Positions 17,193 to 26,339 of a stretch of 64,000 bases of DNA are shown piece after piece. Origin of the DNA: Cytobacillus eiseniae (lineage in GTDB: Bacteria > Bacillota > Bacilli > Bacillales > Cytobacillaceae); NCBI RefSeq assembly GCF_017874625.1, contig NZ_JAGIKZ010000011.1, positions 1 through 64,000 on the forward strand, in the 5' to 3' direction. Numbering within the stretch: position 1 is the stretch's first letter; each line of letters opens with the position of its first letter. The notes beneath the pieces were generated by a model that did not search any database, had not been told where the DNA came from, and was given only the letters and a program-made list of their open reading frames with translations. A program made the position numbers and the translations under genes.

Positions 17193-18886
17193 TAGCAAAA
17201 TTTCGAATGTAAAAGGACGAGTGATTGGGATAATTCTGTTAATCTTTCTCCTGCTTCATGGCTTTGCTTCATTTTAATCATTTGCTGCTCTGAAGCTTCC
17301 ATCATTTGCTCTGTGCTTGCAAGTGTCTCTTGAGAAACTGATACAAAGTTCTCAGAAGCAGCTTCTATCCTAGGGTATAAATCTTTGATTCCAATTAACT
17401 CTCCTTGCGCATTTTCAATCATTCTGCTCACAACCGCGATCTCTAGCATTAAATGATCAAATGTTTCTCTTGTGGCTGATGCTGTTTTAATATGCGATTG
17501 GAAGTTATCAAGCATTTCTGTAAATTCATTCGAAGCTTTCACAGAAATGAAGGCCATCTGTTCGATCGTATTTTTTATTTCAACCGTTGCAACAGAAGAC
17601 TGTTCAGCTAATTTCCTTACCTCATTAGCAACTACTGCGAAGCCTTTTCCTGACTCCCCCGCTCTAGCAGCTTCAATTGCGGCGTTCAGCGCTAATAGCT
17701 TTGTTTGCTCGGCCATTTGTTGAATAAATGTTACGACATCAGCAATTGATTCTGAATGATCTTTTACTGCCTTCACAGATATTGCCACATCTTTAAATTC
17801 TGTTTCGATGCTGTTAAATGTACCGATTAATTTCCCAACATTCTTTTCTCCCTCATTTGCCGATCCATTCATCGTTTGTACTTTTCCCATAATTTCTTTC
17901 ATTTGAGTAAAAATCGCGCTAAGTGATTGGCTCATTTCTTGAAACATTCGAATGCTGTCTTCGGAGCTTACTGCGGTTTGTTCAGCTCCAACTTTAACGA
18001 CTTGTACGGATTCCATAAGCTGTTCATTCTCTTCTAATGCTTGACCTGATATCTTCCTCAGTTCCACACCCGTTAAGGATAAATCCTCTGTTGTTGAGGA
18101 AATTTTATATAAAAGTGTGCTCATTTGCCTGATCATCTCATTAAAGCTTTTAACTAGAGAAGCAATTTCTGAAGTAGATGTATTTGTTTCTATTTGAATA
18201 TCTAGATTTCCATTTCTTGCTTCTTTCATTACCTCTCTTAGCTTAATAAGCGGATTGGTTAAACTTCTCACCATTATGATCAGAATCAAAGAAGTGAGAA
18301 TCAGACTAATTAACGCAACAATAAATATGTATTTTGCCATCTCATTCATATCTTTTAAGTATTGTTTTTGCGGAATAGCTATAACATAAATGCCTTTTAA
18401 TTCCTGCACTGAATGAAAGGTAAATGTGTAAAGCTCTCCATTTATCATTCGATGAATTAAGCCATTTTCCATTTTATTAATTTCTGAAACGGTTGCTTTT
18501 GGAAATTGAATCGTAGAATTTTTACTGATTTGAAAAGGTGTAGCTCCCTTTTCATTGACTAGAAAATATTCTCCTTTTAAACCATCCTGTGCCAGGTCTG
18601 CATCCTGACTTTTAATTAATTGATTCATTTTTTTATTAAACTTTTCTTCCTGCCCAACATAGATCAGCATTATATTTTGAGCGATATCATAAATAGATCC
18701 TACTTCCTGCTTTAGCCGATGTTCCATTAATGTAATCGTAGTTTTCTTCGACTTGCTATATGAGATATAAGCTACTGATGAAACAGTCAATAATAGCAAG
18801 CCCAAAATTAATACTAATAATTTCGTTTGCAGCGAGAATTTCTTTAACAAAATAAGGATCCTACCTTTCCGTCTATCATTCATCAT
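17183..18886 (-). CDS. Methyl-accepting chemotaxis protein
   Basis: The 567-residue transmembrane chemoreceptor has a membrane helix near 18-36, an extracytoplasmic sensor of about 150 residues, a second helix near 188-208, and a HAMP domain (about 205-260, [19 protein letters not shown]). The long cytoplasmic coiled coil has the hairpin tip [18 protein letters not shown] that contacts CheA/CheW. The sensed ligand is unknown. The ATG at 18886 has a poor ribosome site; a TTG at 18850 behind AGGTAGGA is an alternative. There are no chemotaxis genes nearby. Confidence 0.92.
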   Translation of the reverse strand: MMNDRRKGRILILLKKFSLQTKLLVLILGLLLLTVSSVAYISYSKSKKTTITLMEHRLKQEVGSIYDIAQNIMLIYVGQEEKFNKKMNQLIKSQDADLAQDGLKGEYFLVNEKGATPFQISKNSTIQFPKATVSEINKMENGLIHRMINGELYTFTFHSVQELKGIYVIAIPQKQYLKDMNEMAKYIFIVALISLILTSLILIIMVRSLTNPLIKLREVMKEARNGNLDIQIETNTSTSEIASLVKSFNEMIRQMSTLLYKISSTTEDLSLTGVELRKISGQALEENEQLMESVQVVKVGAEQTAVSSEDSIRMFQEMSQSLSAIFTQMKEIMGKVQTMNGSANEGEKNVGKLIGTFNSIETEFKDVAISVKAVKDHSESIADVVTFIQQMAEQTKLLALNAAIEAARAGESGKGFAVVANEVRKLAEQSSVATVEIKNTIEQMAFISVKASNEFTEMLDNFQSHIKTASATRETFDHLMLEIAVVSRMIENAQGELIGIKDLYPRIEAASENFVSVSQETLASTEQMMEASEQQMIKMKQSHEAGERLTELSQSLVLLHSKFCYKK

Positions 18887-19034
18887 ATTACGGACTTTCT
18901 ACCTACATTATGACAAAGGAATATGAAGGAATTGTAAATCTGCAGTAACTTTATTGTAAACATTTGTTCTACTCTTCAATAGACAAGCATACATATTGGT
19001 TATATAAGCTGATTATTCCGGAGGTTTGGCCCAT

Positions 19035-19358
19035 ATGAAAAGATTAATCGCACTCCTACTTACAGCACTCACCATTTTTATTATTTATTATGATTTAAGC
19101 AAAGGGACATTGCCAACCGAGGATGAACAAACGATCGAAGCTTCCAACATGATCAGTACAACTACAACCTTTTTTGAAAAGAAAGTAAATCCAGGTGAAA
19201 CGGTGCTATCCATTATTGAACAAAAAACGAATGGCCCCCTTCCAGTTAGTATTACAGATGTCATTGCTGATTTCTCAAACCTTAATAATGGACTGAAGCC
19301 AGAGGAATTAAAATATGGAGAAACTTATCGTTTCCCAATTTATATGAGCACAAACTAA
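19035..19358 (+). CDS. Small LysM-like membrane-anchored protein, YqfZ-like
   Basis: The 107-residue protein has an N-terminal membrane anchor (about 2-18), a short linker, and a C-terminal LysM-like domain (about 45-105; VNPGETVLSIIEQ, DFSNLNNGLKPEELKYGETY). LysM folds bind peptidoglycan. ATG at 19035 is used because GGAGG lies 10 nt upstream; a TTG at 19026 would abut it. It sits directly upstream of ispG as B. subtilis yqfZ does, a gene linked to motility there. Confidence 0.8.
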   Translation: MKRLIALLLTALTIFIIYYDLSKGTLPTEDEQTIEASNMISTTTTFFEKKVNPGETVLSIIEQKTNGPLPVSITDVIADFSNLNNGLKPEELKYGETYRFPIYMSTN

Positions 19359-19471
19359 AAAAGTTCCCTTTAATGGTTAAACCATATTCTTGTCAATATC
19401 ATTCATTCATTGATACAATATGAAAGTAGAAACGTAATAATTTAACTGTAAATAAAAGGAGCGAATCTCCA

Positions 19472-20584
19472 TTGACTGAGATGATACATCGATCAAAAAC
19501 CCGTCCTGTTAAAGTCGGACCATTAACAATTGGTGGCAGCAATGAGCTGTTCATTCAGAGTATGACAACAACAAAGACACATGATGTCGAAGCAACAGTA
19601 GCTGAAATTAAGCGTCTAGAAGAGGCTGGCTGTCAAATTGTTCGTGTAGCTTGTCCTGACGAGCGTGCAGCAAATGCAATTGCTGATATTAAAAAGCAAA
19701 TTAATATTCCGCTTGTTGTTGATATTCATTTCGATTACAAACTTGCCCTAAAAGCAATTGAGGGCGGCGCAGATAAAATTAGAATCAATCCAGGTAATAT
19801 CGGAAAGCGTGAAAAAGTAGAAGCCGTTGTAAAAGCTGCTAAAGAAAAGGGCATACCTATTCGAATTGGCGTGAATGCAGGTTCACTTGAAAAACGTATT
19901 CTTGAAAAATATGGATACCCTACTGCTGATGGAATGGTAGAAAGCGCATTGCATCATATCAAAATATTAGAGGACCTCGACTTTCATGATATTATCGTGT
20001 CGATGAAAGCCTCTGATGTCAATCTTGCAATTGAAGCTTATGAAAAGGCATCTAAAGCCTTTGACTACCCATTGCATTTAGGTATTACAGAATCTGGTAC
20101 ACTTTTTGCTGGAACAGTAAAAAGTGCTGCAGGATTAGGGGCAATTCTTCATAAAGGGATCGGAAATACTTTAAGAATTTCACTTAGCGCAGATCCTGTT
20201 GAAGAAGTAAAGGTTGCTAGAGAATTGCTGAAAGTTTTCGGCCTATCTTCAAATGCAGCGACACTAATTTCTTGCCCAACTTGTGGACGAATCGAAATTG
20301 ATTTAATTAGCATCGCGAATGAAGTGGAAGAATATATTCAAAAAATCAAAGCACCTATCAAGGTAGCTGTTCTCGGCTGTGCTGTAAATGGTCCTGGAGA
20401 AGCGCGTGAAGCAGATATAGGAATTGCTGGTGCTCGTGGAGAAGGTCTCCTATTCCGAAAGGGCGAGATTATTCGAAAAGTTCCTGAAGCAACAATGGTC
20501 GAGGAATTAAAAGTTGAAATCGACAAAATTGCTGAAGAATACTTTGCAAAACAAGAAGAAGAAAAGAAAAAGGCTGAAGTTTAA
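19472..20584 (+). CDS. ispG: 4-hydroxy-3-methylbut-2-en-1-yl diphosphate synthase IspG
   Basis: The 370-residue iron-sulfur enzyme of the MEP isoprenoid pathway converts MEcPP to HMBPP. An N-terminal TIM-barrel domain is followed by the [4Fe-4S] domain with ligands C268 and C271 (SCPTCGR), C303 and E310 (CAVNGPGE). The start is TTG behind AAGGAG. The next pathway enzyme, IspH, is encoded 8 kb downstream in the window. The C-terminus ends in a lysine/glutamate-rich tail. Confidence 0.97.
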   Translation: MTEMIHRSKTRPVKVGPLTIGGSNELFIQSMTTTKTHDVEATVAEIKRLEEAGCQIVRVACPDERAANAIADIKKQINIPLVVDIHFDYKLALKAIEGGADKIRINPGNIGKREKVEAVVKAAKEKGIPIRIGVNAGSLEKRILEKYGYPTADGMVESALHHIKILEDLDFHDIIVSMKASDVNLAIEAYEKASKAFDYPLHLGITESGTLFAGTVKSAAGLGAILHKGIGNTLRISLSADPVEEVKVARELLKVFGLSSNAATLISCPTCGRIEIDLISIANEVEEYIQKIKAPIKVAVLGCAVNGPGEAREADIGIAGARGEGLLFRKGEIIRKVPEATMVEELKVEIDKIAEEYFAKQEEEKKKAEV

Positions 20585-20585
20585 G

Positions 20586-20870
20586 GAACAAAAGCGGAAG
20601 CGCCTTGAACAGCCTCGAGGCTGATCAAGCCAATCCTCACTAAAAAGGTGTCCTTTACCGATCTTTAGAGGATTGGCTTGTGACCTCGAGGTCGACAAAA
20701 ACGCGACGTCCTGTCGCATTGTCAACACTAGTACATCCTGTACGTCGGAGGTAGGCGCTCCTCCTATAAGAAATACACTTATAGTCGTGCGATGCTTATG
20801 CTGCCGAAGGATTCCTTGTGGAGCTGGATGCAGAACTTGTCGCAAAGTAATCCACAATAATTAAATTTTA
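20586..20870. repeat. Highly structured GC-rich intergenic repeat block
   Basis: This 285-bp block lies between the ispG stop and its terminator and is much more GC-rich than its surroundings. It begins with the AAAAGCGGAAGCGCC head and contains nested inverted repeats: GCCTCGAGGC, AAGCCAATCCTC with GAGGATTGGCTT 29 nt later, and GACCTCGAGGTC. GACGTCCTGTCGCATTGTC is followed by ACATCCTGTACGTC. Minus- and plus-strand open frames here do not look coding. It would be transcribed as part of the ispG 3' UTR. It is likely a composite of REP/bcr-like repeats. Confidence 0.6.
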
Positions 20871-20895
20871 TATTTTCCGCTAAACAGGATAAAAA

Positions 20896-20938
20896 CAGTG
20901 TGCGAAACCATTTCAATGGATTCGCACACTGTTTTTTT
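20896..20938. terminator. Terminator after ispG
   Basis: CAGTGTGCGAA-a-CCAT pairs with ATGG-a-TTCGCACACTG and is followed by seven T residues on the plus strand. A-rich sequence on the left side makes it usable also for leftward yqfX, which ends at 20998. Confidence 0.9.
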
Positions 20939-20997
20939 GAATATGTCAATAAGTGAGGATGAATCCACTTATTGCTCGTTTTATTTATCCATTCATT

Positions 20998-21372
20998 TTA
21001 AAAAAATGGCAGGATAAACATTCCAATAACAATAGAAGCTGCTCCGATTCCAATTGCCCAACTGCCAAGGCTTGTTGACCCACGTCTCATTGCAACAAAA
21101 CCGAGAACAATTCCTACTGCACCAAATAGAACTGGCAGCACAAATAAAGACACTATGGAAAGGATGAGTGCAGCAAATCCTATCCCTTTTCCAGCGGAAG
21201 CTGCTTCTTGATTCCGCTCTTCTCTATTCATGCTCCTATCGAAGGAAATCGGCGCTGCGAGTTCAGCTGAGGTTTCCTCTGAGTAATCTGCAGCTCCATA
21301 TTGGTTCTTTTCCCCAATTTGCTCGCTATGTCGAAGATCGTAATCCTCATATTCGCGGTCATGATCTGCCAT
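20998..21372 (-). CDS. DUF4190-type membrane protein, YqfX-like
   Basis: The 124-residue protein has a long hydrophilic, acidic N-terminus (about 1-62) and two C-terminal membrane helices separated by a tight glycine-rich loop (GIVLGFVAMRRGSTSLGSWA), the DUF4190 pattern. It lies between ispG and yqfW as in B. subtilis. The function is unknown. Confidence 0.8.
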   Translation of the reverse strand: MADHDREYEDYDLRHSEQIGEKNQYGAADYSEETSAELAAPISFDRSMNREERNQEAASAGKGIGFAALILSIVSLFVLPVLFGAVGIVLGFVAMRRGSTSLGSWAIGIGAASIVIGMFILPFF

Positions 21373-21496
21373 TTACTTGATCCCCTCACTTTCATTAGTG
21401 GAACATTTCCAAAATGCAAGCTGATACTCACATTTATTGGTGGAGCATTATTATTGTTCACAAATCCAATCATTTTATCATTGTTAATGTTTTCTA

Positions 21497-21701
21497 GAAC
21501 AAAAGCGCAGGCGCCTAAGGTCTCGCCATACAAAGAGGATGTCTGCCCCTTTCGATAAAGGAAACACGGTGAGCGAGAGCGATACCGATGTTGACTTATC
21601 GGAGGGAGCGGTACTGAAATTTGATAGGCGATAGGCGCTGGAGCTAGACGTAGACTAAACTACTCATAAAGTTATACACAACGTGCGATATTATCGTTTC
21701 C
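21497..21701. repeat. GC-rich interspersed repeat, about 205 bp (copy a)
   Basis: The block starts GAACAAAAGCGCAGGCGCCT and contains CCCCTTTCGATAAAGGAAAC. Its last third, running from GATAGGCGCTGGAGCT through ACGTAGACTAAACTACTC to TTATACACAA, is nearly identical to the repeat at 57886-58092. The beginning and the GATAGGCGC segment are mutually complementary. No terminal duplication was evident. It is non-coding and lies upstream of yqfW. Confidence 0.7.
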
Positions 21702-21787
21702 TTACTAATTAATTGAACTCCATTCTCGACCTGTTCACTCATTTACGTTAAGATAAAATGGACTTATATTTTAAAGGAGAGTTTCAA

Positions 21788-22351
21788 ATGAAGAAGCGCT
21801 TCGGTATCGATATCGATGGAACGATAACTTGTCCTGCCTCCATACTTCCATATATCAATAAAGATTTTAATGTCAATATTACTTTAAATGATGTGACGAA
21901 GTATGATTTAACATGTGCAGTAAATATATCGGAGGATGTATTTGCAGACTGGTTTGTAAATAACGAGCCTCTTATATATGCAGAATCCCCACTTGCAGCA
22001 GGGGCAAGAGAAATATTAAAGAAATGGGAATTGAAACATGAATTATTTTTTATTAGTGCAAGAGGTCCCCATCTTCTAGAAATTACTAAAGAATGGTTTC
22101 TGGAAAAAACGCTTCACTTCGATCACATTGATCTTTTAGGTACACATAATAAAATTCAAGCCGCAAAAAAGTATCAAGTGGATCTCTTCTTTGAAGACAA
22201 ACATGATAATGCTGTTATGATTCACGAGGAGTGCAATATACCGGTACTCTTATTTGATACACCCTATAATCAAGAGCCCATTCCTAACGGGGTCATACGT
22301 GTAAATAATTGGTTAGAAGCAAATGCATGGGTTGAAAACTGGCTAAAATAA
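21788..22351 (+). CDS. HAD-family putative nucleotidase, YqfW-like
   Basis: The 187-residue haloacid-dehalogenase-type phosphatase starts MKKRFGIDIDGTI. Motif I is the DIDGT segment with the nucleophilic and acid/base aspartates, motif II is FISARGP, and motif IV is DLFFEDKHDN. It resembles deoxyribonucleotidase-type hydrolases. The ATG at 21788 has AAAGGAGAG upstream; ten in-frame codons before it are not used. The substrate is unproven. Confidence 0.85.
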   Translation: MKKRFGIDIDGTITCPASILPYINKDFNVNITLNDVTKYDLTCAVNISEDVFADWFVNNEPLIYAESPLAAGAREILKKWELKHELFFISARGPHLLEITKEWFLEKTLHFDHIDLLGTHNKIQAAKKYQVDLFFEDKHDNAVMIHEECNIPVLLFDTPYNQEPIPNGVIRVNNWLEANAWVENWLK

Positions 22352-22378
22352 AAAAACGGTATGCCGTTTTTTTATTTT
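22350..22378 (+). terminator. Terminator of yqfW
   Basis: AAAAAACGG-tatg-CCGTTTTTT with further T/A-rich sequence follows the stop codon directly. Confidence 0.85.
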
Positions 22379-22429
22379 AGCTCTGTTATTATTCACTGTT
22401 ACATTTTTCTGTATGTATGAGTATTCATA

Positions 22430-22665
22430 CACGGAGGATTTCTGGCCAGAAATCAGAAGAAGCAAAATATAAGCGGATTAATTCCGGTTAATATAAAAAA
22501 GAAAGCTTAAAAAGAGAATTTAAGCGGAGAAATTCCGGTTAACTGCTTTAAATAAGACAAAATCCATCCATTTGGATTAGATAAGCGGAAACACTCCGCT
22601 TATTTTTAAGGAAATAGAGGTATTTCCCAATATAGCTGGAATTTCTCCGCTTATTTTTCAAACAT
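22430..22665. repeat. Hairpin array with GCGGA-AATTCCG units
   Basis: Several short palindromic units share the sense GCGGAnnAATTCCG: AAGCGGATTAATTCCGG, AAGCGGAGAAATTCCGG, AAGCGGAAACACTCCGCTTATT and GGAATTTCTCCGCTTATT, spaced at roughly 50-60 bp in AT-rich sequence. The same unit recurs in a second array at 29.86-30.04 kb. Non-coding, between the ends of yqfW and zur. Confidence 0.7.
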
Positions 22666-22702
22666 TGTAAAATCAACATTCAGTTTTAACAGAGCCTATT
22701 TT

Positions 22703-23137
22703 TTAACCAAATGCGATATCCGTTTGCCCAAAGCAATCAGGGCATCGCCCATAAATTTCAAATTTATGACCGGACACATCATATCCTTTTAAATTGTCTT
22801 GTAATTCTTTCATCGGACAAGTGTCAATTTCTTTCGTCTTTCCACAGTCTAAACAAATAAAATGATGATGATGATGTTCATGTTTACACGTATAGCGAAA
22901 GTGCTTCTCACCCGATAACTCAGTCATTTCAAAAATGCCAAGTTCAACAAATATCGATAAATTCCTGTAGATCGTATCAAAGCTAAGACCTGGATAGTCA
23001 TCCTTCATCCACTCAAGTACATCTCTAGCTGTTAAATATTTATTGCTGCTAGCAAAAAATTGCAGCATTTCTTCACGCTTCCCTGTATACTTATAGCCCT
23101 TTTCCTTTAAAAGCTGTAACGCCTCATTCACATTCAT
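22703..23137 (-). CDS. zur: Zinc uptake regulator Zur (Fur family)
   Basis: The 144-residue zinc-sensing repressor of zinc uptake genes has an N-terminal winged helix (about 5-85). The C-terminal dimerisation domain has the histidine-rich [13 protein letters not shown] and two CxxC pairs (CLDC, CPDC) that bind structural zinc. The ATG at 23137 behind GAGGTG gives the family length; the frame is open further upstream into znuB. It is the last gene of znuC-znuB-zur and so likely autoregulated through the box upstream of znuC. Confidence 0.92.
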   Translation of the reverse strand: MNVNEALQLLKEKGYKYTGKREEMLQFFASSNKYLTARDVLEWMKDDYPGLSFDTIYRNLSIFVELGIFEMTELSGEKHFRYTCKHEHHHHHFICLDCGKTKEIDTCPMKELQDNLKGYDVSGHKFEIYGRCPDCFGQTDIAFG

Positions 23138-23171
23138 CCTTTTCACCTCTTCATTCCCTTTTACGACACTC

Positions 23172-24029
23172 TTACTTCTGATGTGAAGCAAGAGATGTTT
23201 TAACTGCCATTTTTTTAAGTAAAATAGTCAAAATTAAAATGAACACCGCGATTATAACAATTGTTCCACCTGGAGCTAAATCTAAATGATAGGAAAGCAT
23301 GAGCCCTCCTAAAACAGATGTTTCACCAAAAAGCACAGAATAAAAAATTGTCTGTTTAAAGCCCTTAGCAATCCGAATACTTGCTGCAACAGGCAAGGTC
23401 ATTAATGAGGATACGAGTAAAATCCCAACAATCCGCATAGATGCAGCAATAACAAGGGCAACCATTATAATAAATATGAAATGAACACTTTTTGCAGCAA
23501 TTCCAGAAGCCTTTGCATGTTCTTCATCAAATGAAAGCAAGAATAACTCTTTATATAAAAGAATGATTAAGACAATGACTAAAATGCTTATGACTAAAAT
23601 TGTCCATAAATCCAGTCGGCTTACTGCACTTACACTTCCGAATAAATAGCTAAATAAATCCGTATTAAAGCCATCAGCTAAAGAAATGAAAATTGCCCCT
23701 AGCCCAATTCCACCCGATAAAATGATCGGAATTGCCAGCTCTTGGTAGTGCTTATAGACGGTACGCAGCTTTTCAATAAATAATGAACCGGTAACAGAAA
23801 AGACCATCCCCATATACATCGGATTTAACCCGCTAAATAGCAAAAACTTCTTCTCAAGAAGCAAGCTTGCTGCTATTCCAGCAAGTGTGACATGACTTAG
23901 TGCATCAGCAATTAGTGAGAGTCTTCGAACAACAATAAATACACCAATTAATGGGGCAATAATGCCGATAATAATCCCCGTCAAAAAGGCATTTTGTAAA
24001 AATTCATATTGTAAAATATTAGAAATCAT
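23172..24029 (-). CDS. znuB: Zinc ABC transporter permease
   Basis: The 285-residue integral membrane protein of the ABC-3 family has eight or nine hydrophobic helices. The characteristic segments are [20 protein letters not shown] (about 25-44) and [20 protein letters not shown]. It forms the zinc channel with ZnuC. Its start overlaps the znuC stop (TAATG). The extracellular binding protein ZnuA is not in the window. Confidence 0.93.
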   Translation of the reverse strand: MISNILQYEFLQNAFLTGIIIGIIAPLIGVFIVVRRLSLIADALSHVTLAGIAASLLLEKKFLLFSGLNPMYMGMVFSVTGSLFIEKLRTVYKHYQELAIPIILSGGIGLGAIFISLADGFNTDLFSYLFGSVSAVSRLDLWTILVISILVIVLIILLYKELFLLSFDEEHAKASGIAAKSVHFIFIIMVALVIAASMRIVGILLVSSLMTLPVAASIRIAKGFKQTIFYSVLFGETSVLGGLMLSYHLDLAPGGTIVIIAVFILILTILLKKMAVKTSLASHQK

Positions 24030-24826
24030 TACACCGTGCCTCCGTGATGATGATAGTGATGTTCGTGATCATGCGTTAGTATTTGAATATCATGGCCATA
24101 GATTGCTGACATATCATTCTTCTTAAGCTCTTCAAATTCCTCTGTTTTCCCATGGAAATGTAAATGCTTATTTAGACAGGCAACATGTGTAATCTTATCC
24201 GAAATTGCACCAATATCATGAGTCACTAATAAAAGTGAAATGCCTAATTGTTTGTTTAGCTTATCAAGCATCCCATAAAAGGATTGGACATTTTGAGCAT
24301 CAACACCAACTGTCGGTTCATCAAGAATCATTAATTTTGGATCACTAACAAGTGCTCGAGCAATAAAAACACGCTGCTGCTGCCCCCCAGAAAGCTCCCC
24401 AATATTTTTATCCTTAAAAGCTAGAAGATCTACTGATTCAATTGCTTTTGTCACCTTATGATGATCTTCTTTCTTCATAAATTTAAATAACCCAAGCTTT
24501 TTTGTTAATCCACTTGATACAACTTCATATACTGTAGCAGGAAATCCTGTATTAAAGGAATTCGCCTTTTGCGATACAAAGCCAATATGATGCCAATCTT
24601 TAAATCGGTATATGTCCTGTCCAAAAAGCTGAATTTCTCCTTTTTGCAGCTTTAGCAACCCAAGAACAAGCTTTAATAAAGTGGACTTTCCTGAACCATT
24701 TGGTCCTACAATTCCTAAAAACACACCTTCTTGAATCGTCAGGTTAATATTTTCAAGTACATCTTCTTTCTCATAACGATAGGAAACATTTTTTATTTCA
24801 ATAATAGGTTTATTTTGTTTTTCCAT
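24029..24826 (-). CDS. znuC: Zinc ABC transporter ATP-binding protein
   Basis: The 265-residue ATPase has Walker A GPNGSGKST (about 41-49), signature LSGGQQQR, Walker B LMILDEP and the H-loop LLVTHD. The C-terminal tail HDHEHHYHHHGGTV is unusually histidine-rich and could bind zinc directly. The ATG follows AAAGGTGA. It heads the znuC-znuB-zur operon. Confidence 0.93.
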   Translation of the reverse strand: MEKQNKPIIEIKNVSYRYEKEDVLENINLTIQEGVFLGIVGPNGSGKSTLLKLVLGLLKLQKGEIQLFGQDIYRFKDWHHIGFVSQKANSFNTGFPATVYEVVSSGLTKKLGLFKFMKKEDHHKVTKAIESVDLLAFKDKNIGELSGGQQQRVFIARALVSDPKLMILDEPTVGVDAQNVQSFYGMLDKLNKQLGISLLLVTHDIGAISDKITHVACLNKHLHFHGKTEEFEELKKNDMSAIYGHDIQILTHDHEHHYHHHGGTV

Positions 24827-24873
24827 TCAATCACCTTTAAATCTGCAGTTTGTCTTTTGTAACAGCAGATTAG

Positions 24874-24895
24874 AATTTAAGAATCATTACGATTT
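24874..24895 (-). promoter_or_regulatory. Probable Zur box upstream of znuC
   Basis: On the minus strand AAATCGTAATGATT gives a perfect left half and centre of the Bacillus Zur consensus (AAATCGTAATNATTACGATTT), followed by a degenerate right half, CTTAAATT. It lies 50-70 bp upstream of znuC, a plausible operator position, and the operon encodes Zur itself. Confidence 0.65.
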
Positions 24896-24928
24896 AGTAG
24901 TATACAGGAAGAAGATTCTCTTGTAAAG

Positions 24929-25012
24929 GAACAAAGCGTAGGTGCCTTGAGCATTTCCGTCCATTTATTGCGGAGAAGTGCTGAAATTTGTTAGGTGCTA
25001 TGCGCTTAGAAG
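24929..25012. repeat. GC-rich interspersed repeat, short form
   Basis: The stretch starts GAACAAAGCGTAGGTGCCTT and ends GTTAGGTGCTATGCGCTTAG, with a TTGCGGAGAAGTGCTGAAA segment in between. These are abbreviated versions of the blocks found in the repeats at 21.5 and 57.9 kb. It looks like an internally deleted copy. Confidence 0.5.
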
Positions 25013-25124
25013 ATCAATTTTCTAGTTCAATAGAACGGAACAAACTTTCTCTCCTACATTTCTCGTTAATACTGGCACGATTTCTAAATTAATATCATAC
25101 AGTACAGTGGAGGAGTGATGCAGA

Positions 25125-25382
25125 TTGAAAATTTTTGAAAACATCATTAATCATAAAATCAGTAATATCACTGGGGACGAATTATTAAAATACGGAAAAC
25201 AATTCCAGATTATAATCACAAAACAGCAGGCAAATAAAATTGCTGGATATTTACGCGGACAACAAGTAAATATCTTCAATGACAGTGAACGTTCGAGACT
25301 AGTAAAAGAAATTGCTAAAGTTGCAGGACCTGAAACAGCTCGAGCAGTAAATAAGCTATTTATTCAATTTACTAAAGCATAA
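25125..25382 (+). CDS. DUF2624 protein, YqfT-like
   Basis: Small soluble protein of 85 residues, predicted helical and basic, starting MKIFENIINHKISNITGDEL from TTG with GGAGGAG upstream. The pattern ITKQQANKIAGYLRG and the FNDSERSRLVKEIAKVAG segment fit DUF2624. It is located before nfo as B. subtilis yqfT is. The function is unknown. Confidence 0.8.
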   Translation: MKIFENIINHKISNITGDELLKYGKQFQIIITKQQANKIAGYLRGQQVNIFNDSERSRLVKEIAKVAGPETARAVNKLFIQFTKA

Positions 25383-25416
25383 AAAAAACTGCGAGATGCT
25401 TCGCAGTTTTTTTTTT
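25381..25416. terminator. Bidirectional terminator between yqfT and nfo
   Basis: AAAACTGCGA-gatgct-TCGCAGTTTT has a long T run on the plus strand and an A run (T on the minus strand) on the other side, between convergent genes. Confidence 0.9.
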
Positions 25417-25424
25417 CGAAAAGA

Positions 25425-26318
25425 TTATCCTTGCATAATCAAATCTAATACATTTTCATTCAATTTTTGTTCGCGCAACATTGCTATTTCATGTTTGTAT
25501 GGTGCTTTTTTATTATTTTTATCTTCTCCAACAAACGGTGTCTCAAGAATTTTTGGCACATCCATTAATTGTGGATGGTGAACAATATAATTGAGTGCTT
25601 TAAAACCGATATGACCGAAGCCGATATTTTCATGACGGTCCTTGCTCATGCCACATTCATTTTTACTATCATTAATATGAAGAACCTTTAAGCGATCAAT
25701 CCCAATGATTCGATCAAATTGCTCTAAAACACCATCAAAATCCTCGACAATATGATAGCCAGCATCATGTGTATGGCATGTATCAAAGCAAACAGATAGA
25801 TGATCATTGTACTTTACTCCATCAATGATCATCGCCAATTCCTCGAATGATCTTCCACATTCAGAACCTTTTCCCGCCATTGTTTCCAGGGCTATTTGGA
25901 CCTTTTCGTCCCCTTTTAATACTTCATTTAAGCCTTCAATAATTTTCTTTATTCCTGCTTCTGCACCTGCTCCAACATGTGCACCAGGATGAAGAACAAT
26001 TTGTCTGGCACCTAATGCTTCTGTACGATCAATTTCGGTACGCAGAAAGTTAACTCCAAGCTCAAATGTACTTGGGTTTGTTGTATTCCCAATATTAATA
26101 ATATATGGGGCATGGACGACAATATCTACTATCCCATTTTCCTCCATATGCTTCAATCCTGCTTCGATATTTAATTCTTCAATCTTTTTTCTTCTTGTAT
26201 TCTGTGGTGCACCTGTATAAATCATAAAGGTATTTGCCCCATAAGATACAGCTTCTTCACTCGCTCCTAGAAGCATTTTTTTCCCGCTCATTGATACATG
26301 TGAACCAATTTTTAACAT
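25425..26318 (-). CDS. nfo: Deoxyribonuclease IV (AP endonuclease)
   Basis: The 297-residue zinc-dependent endonuclease cleaves DNA 5' of abasic sites in base excision repair. It starts [20 protein letters not shown], the family's N-terminus. The TIM-barrel metal ligands appear in [52 protein letters not shown] and ILETP. It lies 21 nt after cshB, probably in one operon. In B. subtilis it acts in spore DNA repair with ExoA. Confidence 0.96.
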   Translation of the reverse strand: MLKIGSHVSMSGKKMLLGASEEAVSYGANTFMIYTGAPQNTRRKKIEELNIEAGLKHMEENGIVDIVVHAPYIINIGNTTNPSTFELGVNFLRTEIDRTEALGARQIVLHPGAHVGAGAEAGIKKIIEGLNEVLKGDEKVQIALETMAGKGSECGRSFEELAMIIDGVKYNDHLSVCFDTCHTHDAGYHIVEDFDGVLEQFDRIIGIDRLKVLHINDSKNECGMSKDRHENIGFGHIGFKALNYIVHHPQLMDVPKILETPFVGEDKNNKKAPYKHEIAMLREQKLNENVLDLIMQG

Positions 26319-26339
26319 GTTCCTTTCTCTCCCTTTACA

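Noticed and set aside
20507-20857. 116-codon minus-strand frame over the ispG 3' end
   Set aside because: It overlaps conserved ispG codons and a structured repeat block, with no family and no ribosome site.
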